A DNA stretch of 6,180 bases from Sulfurovaceae bacterium (GTDB lineage: Bacteria > Campylobacterota > Campylobacteria > Campylobacterales > Sulfurovaceae), in NCBI GenBank assembly GCA_029933395.1, contig JAOZOG010000057.1, forward strand, positions 1 to 6,180. The letters are read 5' to 3'. Within the stretch, counting starts at the first letter, position 1. Every line of letters begins with the position of its first letter. Shown here one piece after another: positions 5,172 to 6,180 of this stretch. A program made the translations under genes and the position numbers. A model generated the notes under the pieces. The model made no database searches. It saw nothing but the letters and a program-made list of their open reading frames with translations, and had not been told where the DNA came from.

Positions 5172-6038
5172 GTGTGGGTTAGATCTCTGATATTTGGTAC
5201 TGTTTTTGCACTCTCCACTCTTCAGGCTGAGCAGTGGAGTCCGGATGATCCGAGGTCCGGGGACTATGTCAGGCTTTATACGACCAATAATATCACGCTT
5301 CAGGGCAAAATCGCAAAGGAGTATGGCGACAATCTCAATACAGGAACACTCCTGCTGGAGATAAAGAAAGATGACTCTCTCTATGGCTTGAATCTAACTG
5401 TCTATACCCAGGTGTATCCCGAACTCTCTACTGTCGGAAGGGTCGATACTCTCGAAGGGTATTACGGTACAGTGCTGGATCGATACCATTCAGACTCCTT
5501 TAGCGGTACACTGTATCTTTTGGGACAGTGCATCGTTGCCGGAAACTTCGGTGGAGAAGCACTTCAGGGCACGATCCATACACTGACGGATAATGCCGAA
5601 TTCAAACTGCCGTACTCTACAGACAGACATACAACAGCGGGAGTGACCCTGGAGGCCGATACACGATTTGCGATCGATTCCTACCAGTATGGATTTGGTA
5701 CACTCAAAGGATCTGTCAATATCGATGGCAGCGGACTGGCACAGGTGGAAATAGGGACAGTTCGGCACTATCAACGGATGGAGTTCAAGATCCTGCTGGG
5801 GATCAGATATGTCAGTCCGCTCAGGCAGGAGTTGGTAGAAAGAATCACGGTTGAGAGGGTGCCCGAATATGCCATCATAGAGTTGGGTCTGGATCTGGGT
5901 GGAGGAGTCAAACTCCTGGCCGGAAGTAAAGTTTTGGGGGATAATCCTTTGGGAAATCAGCCCGATATCAGAGGGTTGTCGGGAGAGCCGAAGATAGAGG
6001 ACCCTTTTACCTATCTGAATATTTTCTACACTTTTTAG
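5172..6038 (+). CDS. Exported outer-membrane beta-barrel, possibly a divergent LpxR-type lipid A deacylase
   Basis: The 288-residue product begins with a signal peptide (Arg4, a hydrophobic core, likely cleavage after LQA at 19) and ends in YLNIFYTF, with the terminal Phe and alternating aromatics of an outer-membrane barrel. Many amphipathic strand-like segments lie between, separated by Gly- and Asn-rich turns. The start is GTG at 5172; AGGGG lies five bases upstream and no other start would keep the signal peptide. Three features recall the LpxR (DUF2219) family: RLYTTNN (34-40) near the mature N-terminus where LpxR has an Asn-Asp pair, LNTGTLLLEI (55-64) where LpxR has a YT-x-G strand, and GGEALQGTIH (127-136) resembling the conserved Gly-x-x-x-Gln-x-x-x-His segment. 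LpxR removes 3'-acyloxyacyl chains from lipid A. The Asp is replaced by Asn40 here, so activity is doubtful. It could instead be an unrelated small barrel. Export and barrel are well supported; the family is not. Confidence 0.55.
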   Translation: MWVRSLIFGTVFALSTLQAEQWSPDDPRSGDYVRLYTTNNITLQGKIAKEYGDNLNTGTLLLEIKKDDSLYGLNLTVYTQVYPELSTVGRVDTLEGYYGTVLDRYHSDSFSGTLYLLGQCIVAGNFGGEALQGTIHTLTDNAEFKLPYSTDRHTTAGVTLEADTRFAIDSYQYGFGTLKGSVNIDGSGLAQVEIGTVRHYQRMEFKILLGIRYVSPLRQELVERITVERVPEYAIIELGLDLGGGVKLLAGSKVLGDNPLGNQPDIRGLSGEPKIEDPFTYLNIFYTF

Positions 6039-6075
6039 AGGCGCCCTAACGCATCATTATGGATTATTGATCCGT

Positions 6076-6180
6076 TTATCCCGTCATTTTAATCTCTGCA
6101 AGATACAATTCACCTTCAAAACAAACCATAATGGGATATTGAAGCACTATTTTTTCGTCCAACACTCTGGCAGTCGCAAA
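6076..6180 (-). CDS. C-terminal fragment of an unidentified protein, truncated by the window edge
   Basis: The minus strand is open from the window edge (6180) to a TAA at 6078-6076, giving 34 residues ending EGELYLAEIKMTG. The fragment alternates hydrophobic and charged residues like beta strands and reads as plausible protein. It converges on the LpxR-like gene, whose stop lies 37 bases away. Too little is visible to name a family, and the open frame could still be chance at this length. Confidence 0.45.
   Translation of the reverse strand, partial: FATARVLDEKIVLQYPIMVCFEGELYLAEIKMTG

Noticed and set aside
5132..5182. Short plus-strand frame starting at ATG 5132 (about 16 codons) before the LpxR-like gene
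   Set aside because: Its ATG overlaps the -10 box, upstream of the predicted transcription start, so it would not be on the transcript.
6048..6076. Imperfect inverted repeat between the convergent genes as a bidirectional terminator
   Set aside because: AACG-c-ATCA pairs with TGAT-c-CGTT only with a mismatch, the stem is AT-rich, there is no T-tract, and it runs into the stop codon of the right-hand gene.

Overview
The window most likely comes from a Campylobacterota (epsilonproteobacterial) chromosome, probably near the marine, Sulfurovum-type sulfur oxidisers. Two things point there. One is the protein sequences: HisS opens MINALRGMKDL, and the thymidylate kinase has the DRGFISG motif. The other is gene order: ubiX-coaD-tmk followed by hisS on one strand is a block I remember from Campylobacter (hisS-tmk-coaD-ubiX-flgA) and Helicobacter (tmk-coaD-ubiX-flgA). 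This placement rests on recall of motifs and synteny, not on a search.

Layout from left to right. (1) Bases 1-1052, plus strand: the 3' part of a gene for an SGNH-hydrolase-like protein that runs in from outside the window. (2) Bases 1053-1139: a gap that starts with a compact 48-base foldable element (REP-like hairpin inside nested inverted repeats), followed by a clear intrinsic terminator for hisS with a UUCG tetraloop. (3) Bases 1140-2351, minus: hisS, with its own TATAAT promoter box upstream. (4) Bases 2424-3281, minus: a membrane-anchored DUF6544-like protein, lower in GC than its neighbours and sitting between tmk and hisS, where the Campylobacter block has nothing. (5) Bases 3378-5061, minus: an operon transcribed ubiX, coaD, tmk, with coaD and tmk overlapping as TGATG and a heptamer tandem repeat in the ubiX-coaD gap. 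(6) Bases 5062-5171: a divergent promoter region with two TATAAT boxes about 27 bases apart. (7) Bases 5172-6038, plus: an exported outer-membrane beta-barrel protein, tentatively a divergent LpxR-type lipid A deacylase. It occupies the place where flgA would be expected. (8) Bases 6076-6180, minus: the C-terminal end of an unidentified convergent gene.

Most of the window is core metabolism. UbiX makes prenylated FMN for UbiD-type decarboxylases, CoaD makes dephospho-CoA, Tmk makes dTDP and HisS charges tRNA-His. They share genome position and transcription rather than one pathway. The less ordinary parts are the 48-base element at 1053-1100, the inserted DUF6544 gene, the heptamer repeat before coaD and the LpxR-like barrel. 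I see no CRISPR array, phage, toxin-antitoxin or other defence module, and no RNA gene.
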